64,000 bases of DNA from Ignavibacteriales bacterium (GTDB taxonomy: Bacteria > Bacteroidota > Ignavibacteria > UBA10030 > SZUA-254). Each line of letters begins with the position of its first letter. The first letter of the stretch is position 1. The position numbers were made by a program, and so were the translations under genes. This document shows, one piece after another, positions 18,534 through 27,501 of the stretch. The DNA is taken from assembly GCA_016214905.1 (NCBI GenBank), contig JACRMQ010000008.1:94751-158750 (forward strand), read 5' to 3'. Below the pieces are notes generated by a model that searched no databases, was not told the origin of the DNA, and saw nothing but the letters and a program-made list of their open reading frames with translations.

Positions 18534-19495
18534 ATTTTATCAACCCTCTTTAAAATAGAGTGAGCCATCGAAAATCGATAGAATGTTCCGAGCGGATCGG
18601 CGATTTGATTTAATATTTCATCGATCTCGTTCGGATCTTGTGAATCAACTACAGAACTGAGTGCGCTTACCATTTTTGCGCCTTGATCTACAACATTCGG
18701 AGGCGCACCATAACAACCGCGGCAAGGCATATTCGCTTTTGTGCAAAGCGCTCCGCAACCGCTCCGCGTTGCAGGACCCATACAAATAATCCCCTGATCG
18801 AGAAGGCATTCGTTCGGATCCGGTAATATTTCGTACGGTCTGAAGAATTTTTTTATTTTTTTCTCTTTACGCTCCCGCGGACATTCATCGCAGCATGTTT
18901 TGTCATCGGCGCCGAGAACAGATCCTTTTGGCGGTAGCGGTTTGCCGCTCAAGATATATTCGATGACGTTCCATATTTGAAACGGCTGAGGAGGACAACC
19001 CGGTACGTAATAATCGACATCGATAACCTGATCGAGTGATTTTACAGTTCCCCACATTTCCGGAATTTCTATTTCACCTTCCGGCATTTTGGTGTGTGTT
19101 TGCGGATAGACGCCACCGTTCAAACTGACAGTTGAAGGGGAATCTTTGTAAACCCATTTCAATATTGCGTCTTTTGTTGTGAGGTTCGCTAAAGCCGGAA
19201 TACAGCCTTCGTGCGCGCATGAACCGAATGCAACGAGCGCTTTAGATTTCGCACGAAGAAGATGAGCAAGTTCGGCATTTTCCGAATTTCGTATAGCACC
19301 GTTGAACAAACAAAGATCGATGCTCTTGTCTTCCATTTTTCTAACATCATCATACTTAAAATCCATGGCGACGGGCCAAAATACGATATCGAAAGCGTTT
19401 GCCACATCGAGAATTTTTTCCTGGATATCCAGCACAGCTATTTCACAACCACCGCAACTCGATGCCCAGTACAATGCTAATTTTGGTTTTGCCAT
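18530..19495 (-). CDS. mvhG: NiFe hydrogenase small subunit, MvhG-like
   Basis: This 321-residue iron-sulfur subunit passes electrons from the NiFe site. The N-terminal proximal-cluster motif is SSCGGCE (Cys14 and Cys17), joined by FGSCAHEGCIPA and VPGCPPQP. The C-terminal half has CCDECPRERK, IICMGPATRSGCGALC and MPCRGCYGAPPNV, enough cysteines for two more 4Fe-4S clusters. It has no twin-arginine signal and no membrane anchor, so it should act in the cytosol. It overlaps the large-subunit gene by four bases and follows mvhD after 45 bases. Confidence 0.93.
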   Translation of the reverse strand: MAKPKLALYWASSCGGCEIAVLDIQEKILDVANAFDIVFWPVAMDFKYDDVRKMEDKSIDLCLFNGAIRNSENAELAHLLRAKSKALVAFGSCAHEGCIPALANLTTKDAILKWVYKDSPSTVSLNGGVYPQTHTKMPEGEIEIPEMWGTVKSLDQVIDVDYYVPGCPPQPFQIWNVIEYILSGKPLPPKGSVLGADDKTCCDECPRERKEKKIKKFFRPYEILPDPNECLLDQGIICMGPATRSGCGALCTKANMPCRGCYGAPPNVVDQGAKMVSALSSVVDSQDPNEIDEILNQIADPLGTFYRFSMAHSILKRVDKI

Positions 19496-19540
19496 ATTGA
19501 GTTCCTTTATATTCTCTTTTCAAATTCAGAATCTGAACGT

Positions 19541-19990
19541 TTAAACAGTAACGGGATTTTCTACGCGATCACCTTGACCGATTCTTTTTCTCCAATCAAG
19601 CGGTCCAAGAGAACGGATAGTCTCTGTGAACGTTGTAGTTACCTCCTGAAATTTATCTCCTTCAGCGGCAGATATCCATTCGAGACGGAGCCGTTTCTCA
19701 TCAATTCCGTACGCTTGCATAATTTTTTTCATAAGATGAGCACGTCTCAGAGTTTTATAATTTCCCTCAGCATAATGGCAGTCACCCGGATGGCAACCGC
19801 CTATCAGCACTCCATCGGCTCCAAGATCGAATGCCTTCATAATAAACGTTGGATCCACGCGGCCGCTGCACATCGTGCGGATCACTCTGATGTTTGCCGG
19901 AGATTTCAGGCGCGAAACACCGGCGAGGTCTGCACCGGTATACGTGCACCAATTACAGAGAAATGCTACTATTCTTGGTTCAAATCCCAT
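19541..19990 (-). CDS. mvhD: MvhD-like electron-transfer subunit
   Basis: MvhD proteins hold a 2Fe-2S cluster and connect the Mvh hydrogenase to HdrA. This 149-residue homologue has the full pattern: FLCNWCTYTGADLAG near the start, RTMCSGRVDPTFIM, and GGCHPGDCHYAEGNYK. These are the five conserved cysteines of the family plus one. Its place between the HdrA-C fusion gene and mvhG matches the role of bridge between Hdr and hydrogenase. Length is slightly above the usual ~140. Confidence 0.94.
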   Translation of the reverse strand: MGFEPRIVAFLCNWCTYTGADLAGVSRLKSPANIRVIRTMCSGRVDPTFIMKAFDLGADGVLIGGCHPGDCHYAEGNYKTLRRAHLMKKIMQAYGIDEKRLRLEWISAAEGDKFQEVTTTFTETIRSLGPLDWRKRIGQGDRVENPVTV

Positions 19991-20032
19991 ATTCGTTGCT
20001 CCATTTCAGTTTTCATTGTTTACTAATAATAT

Positions 20033-21796
20033 TTAAATTTCGAGCAGCCCTTCAAGCTCGGCAAAAATTTGCGCATCCGAAAATCCTTTGCCTGTTATTG
20101 CCGATGCCGGGCATGCTGCTACACATGTACCGCATCCCTTACATAACACATCGTTGACCTGAGATATTTTTTTATCAGAAATAAAATCTATTGCTGAGTA
20201 AGGACATAGGTTGTTACACATTCTGCATCCGGCGCAATATTTCTCATCGATGAATGCGCGAACAGGATCGATATCAACTTCACCTTTGGCGATAATAGAT
20301 AGAATTCTCGCCGCGGCTGAGCTCGCCTGTGCAACCGTATCGGGAATATCTTTTGGTCCCTGAGCGCATCCGGCAATGTATATCCCGTCGCTCATGGTGG
20401 ATGTAGGATCTAATTTCGGATGACGTTCAAGGAAAAATCCGTCGGGACTCTTACTGATAGAGAATATTTTGCGTATCGCTTCAATATCGTGACGCGGTTC
20501 TATAGCGTTGCACAAAACAACCATATCGACAGGAACCTCTCTGAACTTTCCGATGAGTGTATCTTCGCAACGAATGAGAAGCGATCCATCACCGTTGGAG
20601 CCGTGACTGCGTTCCACAACTTCGGCCGCTTTTCCACGAATCATCGTTATCCCTTCATCCAACAGTCGGCTGTAGAATTCTTCGTACCCTTTTCCGAACG
20701 CGCGCATATCGATGTAAAATTGGTAGATAGCCGCATCGGTTCTGTCGTGAACTAAATGCGCGAATTTAAGTGCATACATGCAGCACACACGCGAACAGTA
20801 CGGATGGTTTTCAACATCACGTGAACCTATACAGTGAATTATGCCGACTGATCTGGGTTGGTTCCCATTTTTCATTACAACTTTTCCACTGGTTGGACCG
20901 GTTGAATTCAATATTGCTTCAAACTCGAGAGACGAATAAACATTATCGAGTCGTCCGTAACCAAACTGCGCAAGTTTTGAAGCATCGAAAAGATCGTAGC
21001 CGGTTGCGAGCAAAACCTGTCCGGCATCAATTTCAACAATTTCATCTTCCATTTTATAATTGATCGCCTGCGGTTCGCATACCTTTGCACATGTTTGACA
21101 CCCGCCGGTTTCAAAATAGATACAAGACTCGGTATCGATTACCGGAACCCGCGGAACGGCTTGCAGTGTCGGCACGCTTATCGGAGTTTTCACACCAAGT
21201 GTAAATTCAGGTTTCTTGCCTTTATAATCTTCGACAACCATTTTAATATGACCGGTTGGACACACATGAGCGCAAGCGCCGCATACAATACACGCATCCG
21301 AACGTTCACCGAACGGCAGAACAACTTTCCGTTTTATACCGCGGCTTTCGAAGCCGAGCACCGATGCTTTAACCAGATCGCGGCAAACATTCACGCACAA
21401 GCCACATAAAATGCAGGCCTCTGTCGCTTCATCTTTCTCCAGACTTTCGAACCGGGGTTTTTCAACCCCCAATCGTTGGGCCATCTCTTTAACAACTTTA
21501 ACATTGGGCCAGCGCGACAGCATCAATTCCATTATAACTTTTCTGATCCATTTGACCTTGTCGGAATTTGTCAAAACACTTATACCATCCCGGACCGGAT
21601 AGTTGCATGCCGTAACAAGACGGCTCCTTTTCCCACGAACCACCTCAACGCTGCACAATCTGCATACTCCATAAGGTTCAATAAGATCCGAATAGCACAT
21701 CGTTGGGATCCAAACACCTGCTTTTTCGGCCGCTTGAACTATTGTGGTATCTTCCACAACTTGAATTTCTATTCCATCTATTTTTACATTTACCAT
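20033..21796 (-). CDS. Fusion of a NuoG-like Fe-S domain with the C-terminal half of HdrA
   Basis: Residues 1-~200 are like the N terminus of NuoG / NAD-linked hydrogenase subunits. They have a 2Fe-2S site (Cys34, 45, 48, 64) and two 4Fe-4S motifs, CILCGLC with Cys138 and CIVCGACAHVCP. There is no His-Cys cluster domain. From about residue 214 the sequence is the second half of HdrA: VPVIDTESC, the cysteines 225, 233, 236 and 240, VLLATGYDLFD, RVCCMYALKFAH, MRAFGKGYEEFY, GIYIAGCAQGPKDIPDTV, and two C-terminal ferredoxin motifs (CAGCRMC, CKGCGTC). The first half of HdrA is missing here and is encoded at 28308-29165. The fusion should collect electrons from NuoF and pass them to flavin, ferredoxin and MvhD. 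It sits between nuoF and mvhD. Confidence 0.88.
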   Translation of the reverse strand: MVNVKIDGIEIQVVEDTTIVQAAEKAGVWIPTMCYSDLIEPYGVCRLCSVEVVRGKRSRLVTACNYPVRDGISVLTNSDKVKWIRKVIMELMLSRWPNVKVVKEMAQRLGVEKPRFESLEKDEATEACILCGLCVNVCRDLVKASVLGFESRGIKRKVVLPFGERSDACIVCGACAHVCPTGHIKMVVEDYKGKKPEFTLGVKTPISVPTLQAVPRVPVIDTESCIYFETGGCQTCAKVCEPQAINYKMEDEIVEIDAGQVLLATGYDLFDASKLAQFGYGRLDNVYSSLEFEAILNSTGPTSGKVVMKNGNQPRSVGIIHCIGSRDVENHPYCSRVCCMYALKFAHLVHDRTDAAIYQFYIDMRAFGKGYEEFYSRLLDEGITMIRGKAAEVVERSHGSNGDGSLLIRCEDTLIGKFREVPVDMVVLCNAIEPRHDIEAIRKIFSISKSPDGFFLERHPKLDPTSTMSDGIYIAGCAQGPKDIPDTVAQASSAAARILSIIAKGEVDIDPVRAFIDEKYCAGCRMCNNLCPYSAIDFISDKKISQVNDVLCKGCGTCVAACPASAITGKGFSDAQIFAELEGLLEI

Positions 21797-21811
21797 AGCT
21801 GCTCCTGTTGA

Positions 21812-23644
21812 TTACTCTATATGGATAGCATCGAATTTACAGACATCATAACAAATGCCGCACTTTCCGCATTTGGATGGATCGATACGGTGAGCCTGAT
21901 TTTTTTCACCGATGATTGCATTATCGATACATTGCTTTCGGCAAACATCACAACCATGCCCGACTTGAATGCAGACATTTTCATCTATACTATATTTAAT
22001 GAGTGGTTTACAAACGTGCGCAGGACATTTTTTATCGCGGACATGCGCTTCGTATTCTTCACGGAAATATTTCATGCTGGTTAAAACCGGGTTGGGCGCC
22101 GAACCGCCAAGCGCGCACAGAGAAGACTCCACTACCATACTCGATAATTCTTCGAGCATAACAAGATCTTCCTCGGAACCTTTTCCCATCGTTATTTTAT
22201 CCAGAATATCCAGCATCCGCTTTGTACCTTCTCTGCAAGGGATGCATTTTCCGCAAGATTCATCTTGAGTAAAGCTAAGGAAATATTTTGCCATATCAAC
22301 CATACAGTTTTCCTCATCAGTCACAAGCATTCCGCCGGAACCCATCATAGATCCGACTTTTGCAAGTTCTTCATAATCGACAGGCAAATCGAGTAAAGTT
22401 TCGGGTATGAATCCACCGGAAGGTCCACCGGTTTGAACGGCTTTAAATTTTTTACCTTCCGGGATACCGCCGCCGACTTTATAAATAATATCGCGCATGG
22501 TTATTCCCATCGGAACTTCTACAAGCCCGGTATTATTTACTTTTCCGGCTAACGAAAACACTTTTGTTCCTTTGCTTCCGCCCCATGGATCGACAGAAAC
22601 ATCTCCTGTTCCAATACTTGAAAACCATTTGGCACCCTTGAGTATAATCTGAGGAACATTAGCCCATGTTTCAACATTATTCAGGCACGTGGGACAGTCC
22701 CAAAGACCTTTTTCGACTGTGTGAATATATTTTGCTCTCGGTTCACCGACTTTTCCCTCGATTGATGTCATGAGTGCAGTCGACTCACCGCACACGAACG
22801 CGCCGGCACCACGACGGATTTCAATATCGAAGTCAAAACCTTTATCGAAAATATTTTTTCCAAGAAGACCATACTCACGCGCCTGTTTAATTGCGACCTC
22901 GAAGCGATGGATTGCAAGAGGGTATTGCATACGAACATATATAAAACCCTGCGTAACATTTTCAATCGCGTACGCCCCAATCAGCATTCCTTCAATCACA
23001 GAATGAGGATCACCTTCAACAATACTTCTATCCATAAATGCACCCGGATCTCCCTCGTCGGCATTGCATATAACATACTTAGCTGTGCCATGGGCTTTTT
23101 TACACGATTCCCATTTTACACCGGTAGGGAATCCACCGCCGCCTCGTCCTCTCAAACCCGATGCTTTTATCTCTGTTACAACTTCTTCGGGTTTCATGGA
23201 TGTTAATACTTTCGCGATAGCTTTATAACCGCCCCGACCAATATAATCTTCGATTTTTTCTGGATCGATCATGCCGCGGTTGCGAAGAGCAATTAAAGTT
23301 TGATCTGCAAAAAATGGTATCTCCGACATTTTCGGAATAGGCGTTTTCTCTTCCGGCGGAATGTACATCAGTTTCTTTACGGGGCGCCCCTTAAGGAAAT
23401 GTTCTGCCACCAAATGCGGAATATCCGACACCTTCAGAAGTTGATAGAAAATTCCATCGGGCTGCACAACTACAAGAGGTCCGGCACCGCAAAATCCGTT
23501 ACAGCCCGTTGTTATGACCGCTGCTTCTGTTTGCAGATTGTTTTTCTTAATTTCCCTTTCAAACGCATCTCTTATTTCAAATGCATGGTTCGATACACAA
23601 CCGGTACCTGTACATACCATTACTTGTATTCGATGAGTCGTCAT
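21812..23644 (-). CDS. NuoF/HydB-like NADH-binding flavoprotein subunit
   Basis: This 610-residue protein is the FMN- and NAD(H)-binding subunit of the complex I / bifurcating hydrogenase type. It has an N-terminal thioredoxin-like 2Fe-2S domain (Cys11, 16, 48, 52). The nucleotide/FMN loop GRGGGGFPTG is at residues 166-175, with ICNADEGDPGAFMDR after it, then an SLBB-like segment. A 4Fe-4S motif ESCGKCIPCREG is near 480. At the C terminus are two ferredoxin motifs (CDVCRKQC, CGKCGICYDVC). This layout is that of HydB / HndC from FeFe bifurcating hydrogenases, yet here the catalytic partner is a NiFe enzyme. Genes on both sides are the NuoG/HdrA fusion and the 2Fe-2S protein. Confidence 0.93.
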   Translation of the reverse strand: MTTHRIQVMVCTGTGCVSNHAFEIRDAFEREIKKNNLQTEAAVITTGCNGFCGAGPLVVVQPDGIFYQLLKVSDIPHLVAEHFLKGRPVKKLMYIPPEEKTPIPKMSEIPFFADQTLIALRNRGMIDPEKIEDYIGRGGYKAIAKVLTSMKPEEVVTEIKASGLRGRGGGGFPTGVKWESCKKAHGTAKYVICNADEGDPGAFMDRSIVEGDPHSVIEGMLIGAYAIENVTQGFIYVRMQYPLAIHRFEVAIKQAREYGLLGKNIFDKGFDFDIEIRRGAGAFVCGESTALMTSIEGKVGEPRAKYIHTVEKGLWDCPTCLNNVETWANVPQIILKGAKWFSSIGTGDVSVDPWGGSKGTKVFSLAGKVNNTGLVEVPMGITMRDIIYKVGGGIPEGKKFKAVQTGGPSGGFIPETLLDLPVDYEELAKVGSMMGSGGMLVTDEENCMVDMAKYFLSFTQDESCGKCIPCREGTKRMLDILDKITMGKGSEEDLVMLEELSSMVVESSLCALGGSAPNPVLTSMKYFREEYEAHVRDKKCPAHVCKPLIKYSIDENVCIQVGHGCDVCRKQCIDNAIIGEKNQAHRIDPSKCGKCGICYDVCKFDAIHIE

Positions 23645-23656
23645 TCTAATCTCCTT

Positions 23657-24040
23657 TTATAAAATTTTTTCACTGCCGATAGCGTAGGCATATTCCTGCA
23701 CAAATTTACCTTTCATGATGTGCTCATCGAAAATTCGTTTCGCTTTCGCTTCGGTAAGTTGGATGTACTTTACAGGTGCCTGACCCGTCAGCTCAATCGT
23801 TATCATCGGTTCTTTATTGCAAAGACCGGCACAACCTGTGCTTGTTATAATAACATCATGTACATCGTGCGTTTCAATCTCTTTCAAAAATGTATTCATG
23901 ATGTTTCGGGCACCGGCGGCAATTCCGCAGGTTCCCATATGAACCGTGATTTTTGCCCTACCACCGCCTTCGCGTATCGTCATTTTTTTGCGCGCCTCTT
24001 CGGCAATTTTCTCTAAGTCTTCTATTTTCAGTTTACCCAT
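23657..24040 (-). CDS. Thioredoxin-like [2Fe-2S] ferredoxin subunit (HndB-like)
   Basis: This 127-residue thioredoxin-like ferredoxin has a short N-terminal helix, MGTCGIAAGARNIM with the first cysteine, and STGCAGLCNKEPMITIEL with the other cluster cysteines. Such small 2Fe-2S proteins accompany NuoE/NuoF subunits in NAD(P)-linked FeFe hydrogenases. It is 12 bases upstream of the nuoF-like gene and 27 bases downstream of nuoE, so it is a structural part of the diaphorase module. Its exact redox role is not known. Confidence 0.88.
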   Translation of the reverse strand: MGKLKIEDLEKIAEEARKKMTIREGGGRAKITVHMGTCGIAAGARNIMNTFLKEIETHDVHDVIITSTGCAGLCNKEPMITIELTGQAPVKYIQLTEAKAKRIFDEHIMKGKFVQEYAYAIGSEKIL

Positions 24041-24067
24041 ACCTTATTTCCTTTTCGATGAATTCGG

Positions 24068-24529
24068 TTATTGGTATTTTTTTAATAGCTTTGTGGTTCC
24101 TTGTGCCGTCACTTTACCGTAGAGATCTTTTCCGATCACGACAACGGGGGCAATTCCGCATGCACCAACACATCGTACCGACTCAAGTCCGAACTTCATA
24201 TCTTTCGCAGTTTCACCGCACTGGATTCCGAGTTCTTTCTCTAAAACATTCATTATTTTTGGAGCGCCGTAAGCATGGCATGCTGTTCCCATGCAAACGC
24301 AAACCTGGTATTTTCCGCGCGGAACCAAGCTGAACGCGTTGAAAAAAGTTGCAAGACTGTAAATCTGACTAAGCGGTACATGTGATTTTTTTGCAACTTC
24401 AAATATGATATCCCGCGGCAGATAATTAAACTCATTCTGCACATCATGCATCATCTCGATGATGTTCTCCGGACGCGCACCCCAGCGCTGAACAATTTCA
24501 TCAGATTTGAGTTGAAGATTATATTCCAT
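24068..24529 (-). CDS. NuoE/HydC-like [2Fe-2S] subunit
   Basis: NuoE-type subunits carry one 2Fe-2S cluster close to the FMN of NuoF. This 153-residue protein has the helical N-terminal domain (ENIIEMMHDVQNEFNYLP, then SQIYSLATFFNAFSL) and the cluster motif CMGTAC (Cys79 and Cys84) with CVGACG (Cys120 and Cys124) about 36 residues later. Length and motifs are those of HydC in trimeric bifurcating hydrogenases. It is preceded by the regulatory gene block and followed by the thioredoxin-like ferredoxin and nuoF. Confidence 0.94.
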   Translation of the reverse strand: MEYNLQLKSDEIVQRWGARPENIIEMMHDVQNEFNYLPRDIIFEVAKKSHVPLSQIYSLATFFNAFSLVPRGKYQVCVCMGTACHAYGAPKIMNVLEKELGIQCGETAKDMKFGLESVRCVGACGIAPVVVIGKDLYGKVTAQGTTKLLKKYQ

Positions 24530-24540
24530 GGTCTTCTCCT

Positions 24541-25086
24541 TTAATTCTTAAAAAAACTTTCAATATTTTCTTCGATATATTTTTCGATAAAACTCAACAC
24601 ACTTGTTGAATTGATTGCGACATCTCGAATCTTGGTTTTAACATCCTTTGTCGCGAAGTTAAAACCTTTTTCATTTCTCTTAATATTTAATGTAAAATCA
24701 ACATCGGGATAACTCGAAATAAGAGCTACGATCGTTTCGGAAATTTTACCGATCGGTTTCCGATCGATATGGCTCCAATTAAATACGGCAGTTACCGTTG
24801 TTCCAATATTCCTTTTCGATTCTATACTTAATGAACCGTCCGCCATCCGCGCGGCATCTTCAAGCAACGGTAATCCTAAACCGATTTTTCGACCAGACTT
24901 TCCTGTATAAAACGGATCCGGCGCCATCCTGGTTTGGGCATCATTCATACCCGCGCCGTTATCTTTGACGATTATCGTAAGAAGATCTTTGGCGGTTTCT
25001 CTTATCACGCTTATTACTATTTCCTTTGCCCCGGCACGAATCGAATTTTCGGCGATATCGAGAATATGAAGAGAAATATCTTCCAT
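24541..25086 (-). CDS. HATPase-domain protein of hydrogenase clusters
   Basis: This 181-residue protein consists of little more than a GHKL ATPase domain. It has an N box (HILDIAENSIRAGAKEIVIS), a G1 box (VKDNGAGMN), and a G2-like segment (GRKIGLGLPLLEDAARM), then TTVTAVF. There is no phosphoacceptor His domain and no sensor domain. Proteins of this kind are known beside NuoE genes in FeFe-hydrogenase operons, where their task is undefined; anti-sigma-like or partner-switching kinases are possible. Its start overlaps the PHP gene stop by one base, so translation is coupled. Confidence 0.82.
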   Translation of the reverse strand: MEDISLHILDIAENSIRAGAKEIVISVIRETAKDLLTIIVKDNGAGMNDAQTRMAPDPFYTGKSGRKIGLGLPLLEDAARMADGSLSIESKRNIGTTVTAVFNWSHIDRKPIGKISETIVALISSYPDVDFTLNIKRNEKGFNFATKDVKTKIRDVAINSTSVLSFIEKYIEENIESFFKN

Positions 25087-25823
25087 TATTGAATTATCTT
25101 TCTGCCTTTTTCATTTCTGAACGCTTTTACTATTTCGGCGAACGATATTTCTTCTATCAAAAATTTTGAAAAAACGTTTCCGAAATCTTTCAGGAAGTGG
25201 GCATCTGAGTTTTGAACGAACGTGTAGTTGGAATATTCGGGAAATCTTTTACGCGCCTCCGCAACCGTTAGGTTCGACGAGATTTCAAGACCATCGAAAT
25301 GCGTGGTAATCGGTACAAATCCTAATTGAGATATAACGCTGTAGCTCTGCCGGTCGATATGAGATGCAAATGCCAGACCGTTTAGAGAATGAATGATATT
25401 AATAGCTTGCTCGATTGAGATATCAGCGGCACCGATTAGAAGTTTAGAATTGAATCCGACTACTTCATCGTTCTCGTCGGCAACAACCTGCATTCCGAAA
25501 GTTTGCTCGTCATTTTCACCTTCGAGCCGTTCGTACACATATTGCTGTAATTCGAATGCTGATTCTACATTATCAAAGAGCGCGACGACGTGAATTTCTT
25601 CTCTCGTGCAAACTTCCATGCCGGGCAGCACGATAAGCGGCGTTCCGTGAGCCGCGCGAAGAACTGCCGGAATGTTCACCGCGGTATTATGATCGCTGAT
25701 TGCGATAACGTCTATGTTATGATGTAAAGCTTTAGCTACAATTTTTCGTGGCGTCATTTGCAGATCGCCACAGGGTGAAAGGCATGTATGCACATGCAAA
25801 TCTGCCCTGATAATTGTTGACAT
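25086..25823 (-). CDS. PHP-domain metal-dependent phosphoesterase
   Basis: This 245-residue PHP-fold protein has the first metal motif RADLHVHTCLSPCGD, the second ISDHNTA and a late QNSDAHFLKDFG, all typical of PHP phosphoesterases (YciV/TrpH-like). The likely chemistry is hydrolysis of a phosphate ester or nucleotide, but the substrate is unknown. It is transcribed between a DRTGG gene (TAATG overlap) and the HATPase gene (one-base overlap). Its tight coupling suggests it belongs to the signalling block of the operon and not to general metabolism. Confidence 0.85.
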   Translation of the reverse strand: MSTIIRADLHVHTCLSPCGDLQMTPRKIVAKALHHNIDVIAISDHNTAVNIPAVLRAAHGTPLIVLPGMEVCTREEIHVVALFDNVESAFELQQYVYERLEGENDEQTFGMQVVADENDEVVGFNSKLLIGAADISIEQAINIIHSLNGLAFASHIDRQSYSVISQLGFVPITTHFDGLEISSNLTVAEARKRFPEYSNYTFVQNSDAHFLKDFGNVFSKFLIEEISFAEIVKAFRNEKGRKIIQ

Positions 25824-26167
25824 TACGGTCCGGGGTGAATACCCATCTCGTAAAGTTTGCCGACAACCTGAAACGTCGATAATGTTGTAAGCATCAATGG
25901 AATTTTCTCTTCCTCGGCTTTTTTAACCGTTTCAGTGTCCGGTTCACGACCTTCGGTAATAATAATTCCGCCGAGATCTTTTAAAACCGCGACCGCAATT
26001 ATATTGGCATGAGACATCATGGTTACCCAAACATCCCCCTTTTTACTGCGGGCAATTACATTGCTCAACAAATCACTTGCGTATCCCCCTGTAATTTCCT
26101 GCTCAAATTTTTGTTCGCAGCAGAGTAATTTTAATCCTAACTTATCGACTATACTATGCAATTTCAT
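25823..26167 (-). CDS. DRTGG-domain protein 1
   Basis: This 114-residue single-domain protein resembles the DRTGG domain found in some phosphotransacetylases and next to FeFe-hydrogenase genes. Visible features are EQEITGGYASDLLSNVIARS, WVTMMSHANIIAVAVLKDLG, then an IIITEGREPD turn, and TTLSTFQVVGKLYEMGI at the end. There is no catalytic motif; a ligand-binding or dimerising regulatory role is usual to assume. It is paralogous to the protein at 27920-28294. It overlaps the FeFe-like gene by four bases and the PHP gene by one base. Confidence 0.75.
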   Translation of the reverse strand: MKLHSIVDKLGLKLLCCEQKFEQEITGGYASDLLSNVIARSKKGDVWVTMMSHANIIAVAVLKDLGGIIITEGREPDTETVKKAEEEKIPLMLTTLSTFQVVGKLYEMGIHPGP

Positions 26168-27498
26168 GATGTTATCATTTTAATATTGCTGTTTATTTTT
26201 TCACTGTGTCGAAGCACTGTTTCAAGCAAATCGCTTGATAATTTTTCAAATTTTTTTATCGCAACAAAGATGCAATCATCGAGCATTACACGCTCTAAAA
26301 CCACGTCTTCGGCAAAAGCCAAACATGTTGGCGAACCACAAGCACCGCAATCAATCTTTGGAAGTTTATCGTGAATGTCTTGTTTCTTTTGCATTTTCTC
26401 GATAGCCCTTGATATTTCCTCATCCAGCGGTTGGACGGGGTGCGGCGAAATTTTACCAATTAATGAAAAGAAGTTCTTTTGATATAATCCACGAATTTTT
26501 TCTCTATTTTGACATGGGATTAATCCGTATTTTTCCACCATTCGAAGAACTCTGCCCCTGGCGATATAAGGATTTTCAACAGTCAGCGTTCCTCCTACAC
26601 ATGCGGTTGGACATGAATGACATTCAACATATTGAATATCTTTTAATCTATCATTCTCAATATCCTCAAGAATACGAACTGTATCTGTTAATCCGCCTAC
26701 CGCGAAACAATCTTCTGCCTTCAAACACGCAACTTGCCCGCCGACTATGGGCCAGCCAAGTCCCAATCCTTGAATATCTTTTATATCATGATTACCATTA
26801 GATTGAGAAATTGTTTGCAGCAATGTAGGATAAATATCGCGCATGGCAATTGCGCCGTCGATGAAAGAGTGCTTTTTGCGCAACGGATTTTTTATGCTTA
26901 ACATCTTCGCCGGGCATGGAGTTATATAGATCGCTCCTATTTCGCTTGCTTTGAGCCCGGTCTCTTTCATTTTCAAATTTTTCGCTTCCCGCGCGGCAAT
27001 CTCCATCGGCGATTCAATCGGTATGAGATGGTCTAGTAAATTCGGATAACGAATCTGAATTAACTGCACGATAGCGGGACAAAAAGAAGATATCAACGGT
27101 CGTGGTGACTTATTCGTATCGAGATATTCTTGAATCGCGATACTAACGGCTTCCGAGGCGCACGCCACGTCGTACACATCGTTAAAACCGATTTTTTTTA
27201 GAGATTCTAAGATCAGAGAAGGAGTTGTATCTTTTCCGAACTGGGCATAGAATGCAGGAGAAGGTAGCGCAATTGTATATTTAAACTTTGAAAAATCTTT
27301 GAACGAGCTTGTCATCGCGATAATTGCATTATTCGGACAAACCCGAACGCATTCACCACAATCAATGCACCGGTCATCGAGCAACGATGCTTTCTGATTC
27401 CGAACACGGATGGCTTGTGTTGGACAAACACGCATACAATGCATATGCCCGTCACACAAATCATCGACAAACTTTATAGTATGAAATTCTCCGTGCAT
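26164..27498 (-). CDS. FeFe-hydrogenase-like protein with altered active-site motifs (probable sensor)
   Basis: The 444-residue protein opens with two ferredoxin motifs. The first is C15-x2-H18-x2-C21-x3-C25, so a His replaces one Cys; the second is normal (CIDCGEC, VCP). The H-cluster domain follows. L1 is SSFCP (Cys140; the proton-transfer Cys of TSCCP is Phe). L2 is TPCPAK (Cys195, without the later Glu). L3 is ECHSCPTACVGG (Cys296 and Cys300; the Met of EVMAC is His). All four H-cluster cysteines remain. A C-terminal domain adds C384-x2-C387-x4-C392 and Cys409, a 4Fe-4S type. I see no PAS domain. The changes suggest a redox or H2 sensor, not a fast enzyme. It sits between an RsbW-like gene and a DRTGG gene. 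Confidence 0.82.
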   Translation of the reverse strand: MHGEFHTIKFVDDLCDGHMHCMRVCPTQAIRVRNQKASLLDDRCIDCGECVRVCPNNAIIAMTSSFKDFSKFKYTIALPSPAFYAQFGKDTTPSLILESLKKIGFNDVYDVACASEAVSIAIQEYLDTNKSPRPLISSFCPAIVQLIQIRYPNLLDHLIPIESPMEIAAREAKNLKMKETGLKASEIGAIYITPCPAKMLSIKNPLRKKHSFIDGAIAMRDIYPTLLQTISQSNGNHDIKDIQGLGLGWPIVGGQVACLKAEDCFAVGGLTDTVRILEDIENDRLKDIQYVECHSCPTACVGGTLTVENPYIARGRVLRMVEKYGLIPCQNREKIRGLYQKNFFSLIGKISPHPVQPLDEEISRAIEKMQKKQDIHDKLPKIDCGACGSPTCLAFAEDVVLERVMLDDCIFVAIKKFEKLSSDLLETVLRHSEKINSNIKMITS

Positions 27499-27501
27499 TT
27501 A

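Noticed and set aside
20033..21796. Annotating this protein simply as NuoG
   Set aside because: Only the first ~200 residues fit NuoG; there is no molybdopterin-like domain, and the rest is clearly HdrA.
26164..27498. Calling this gene a catalytic FeFe hydrogenase
   Set aside because: L1, L2 and L3 motifs have changes at the proton-relay and second-sphere positions, and no hydEFG genes are nearby.
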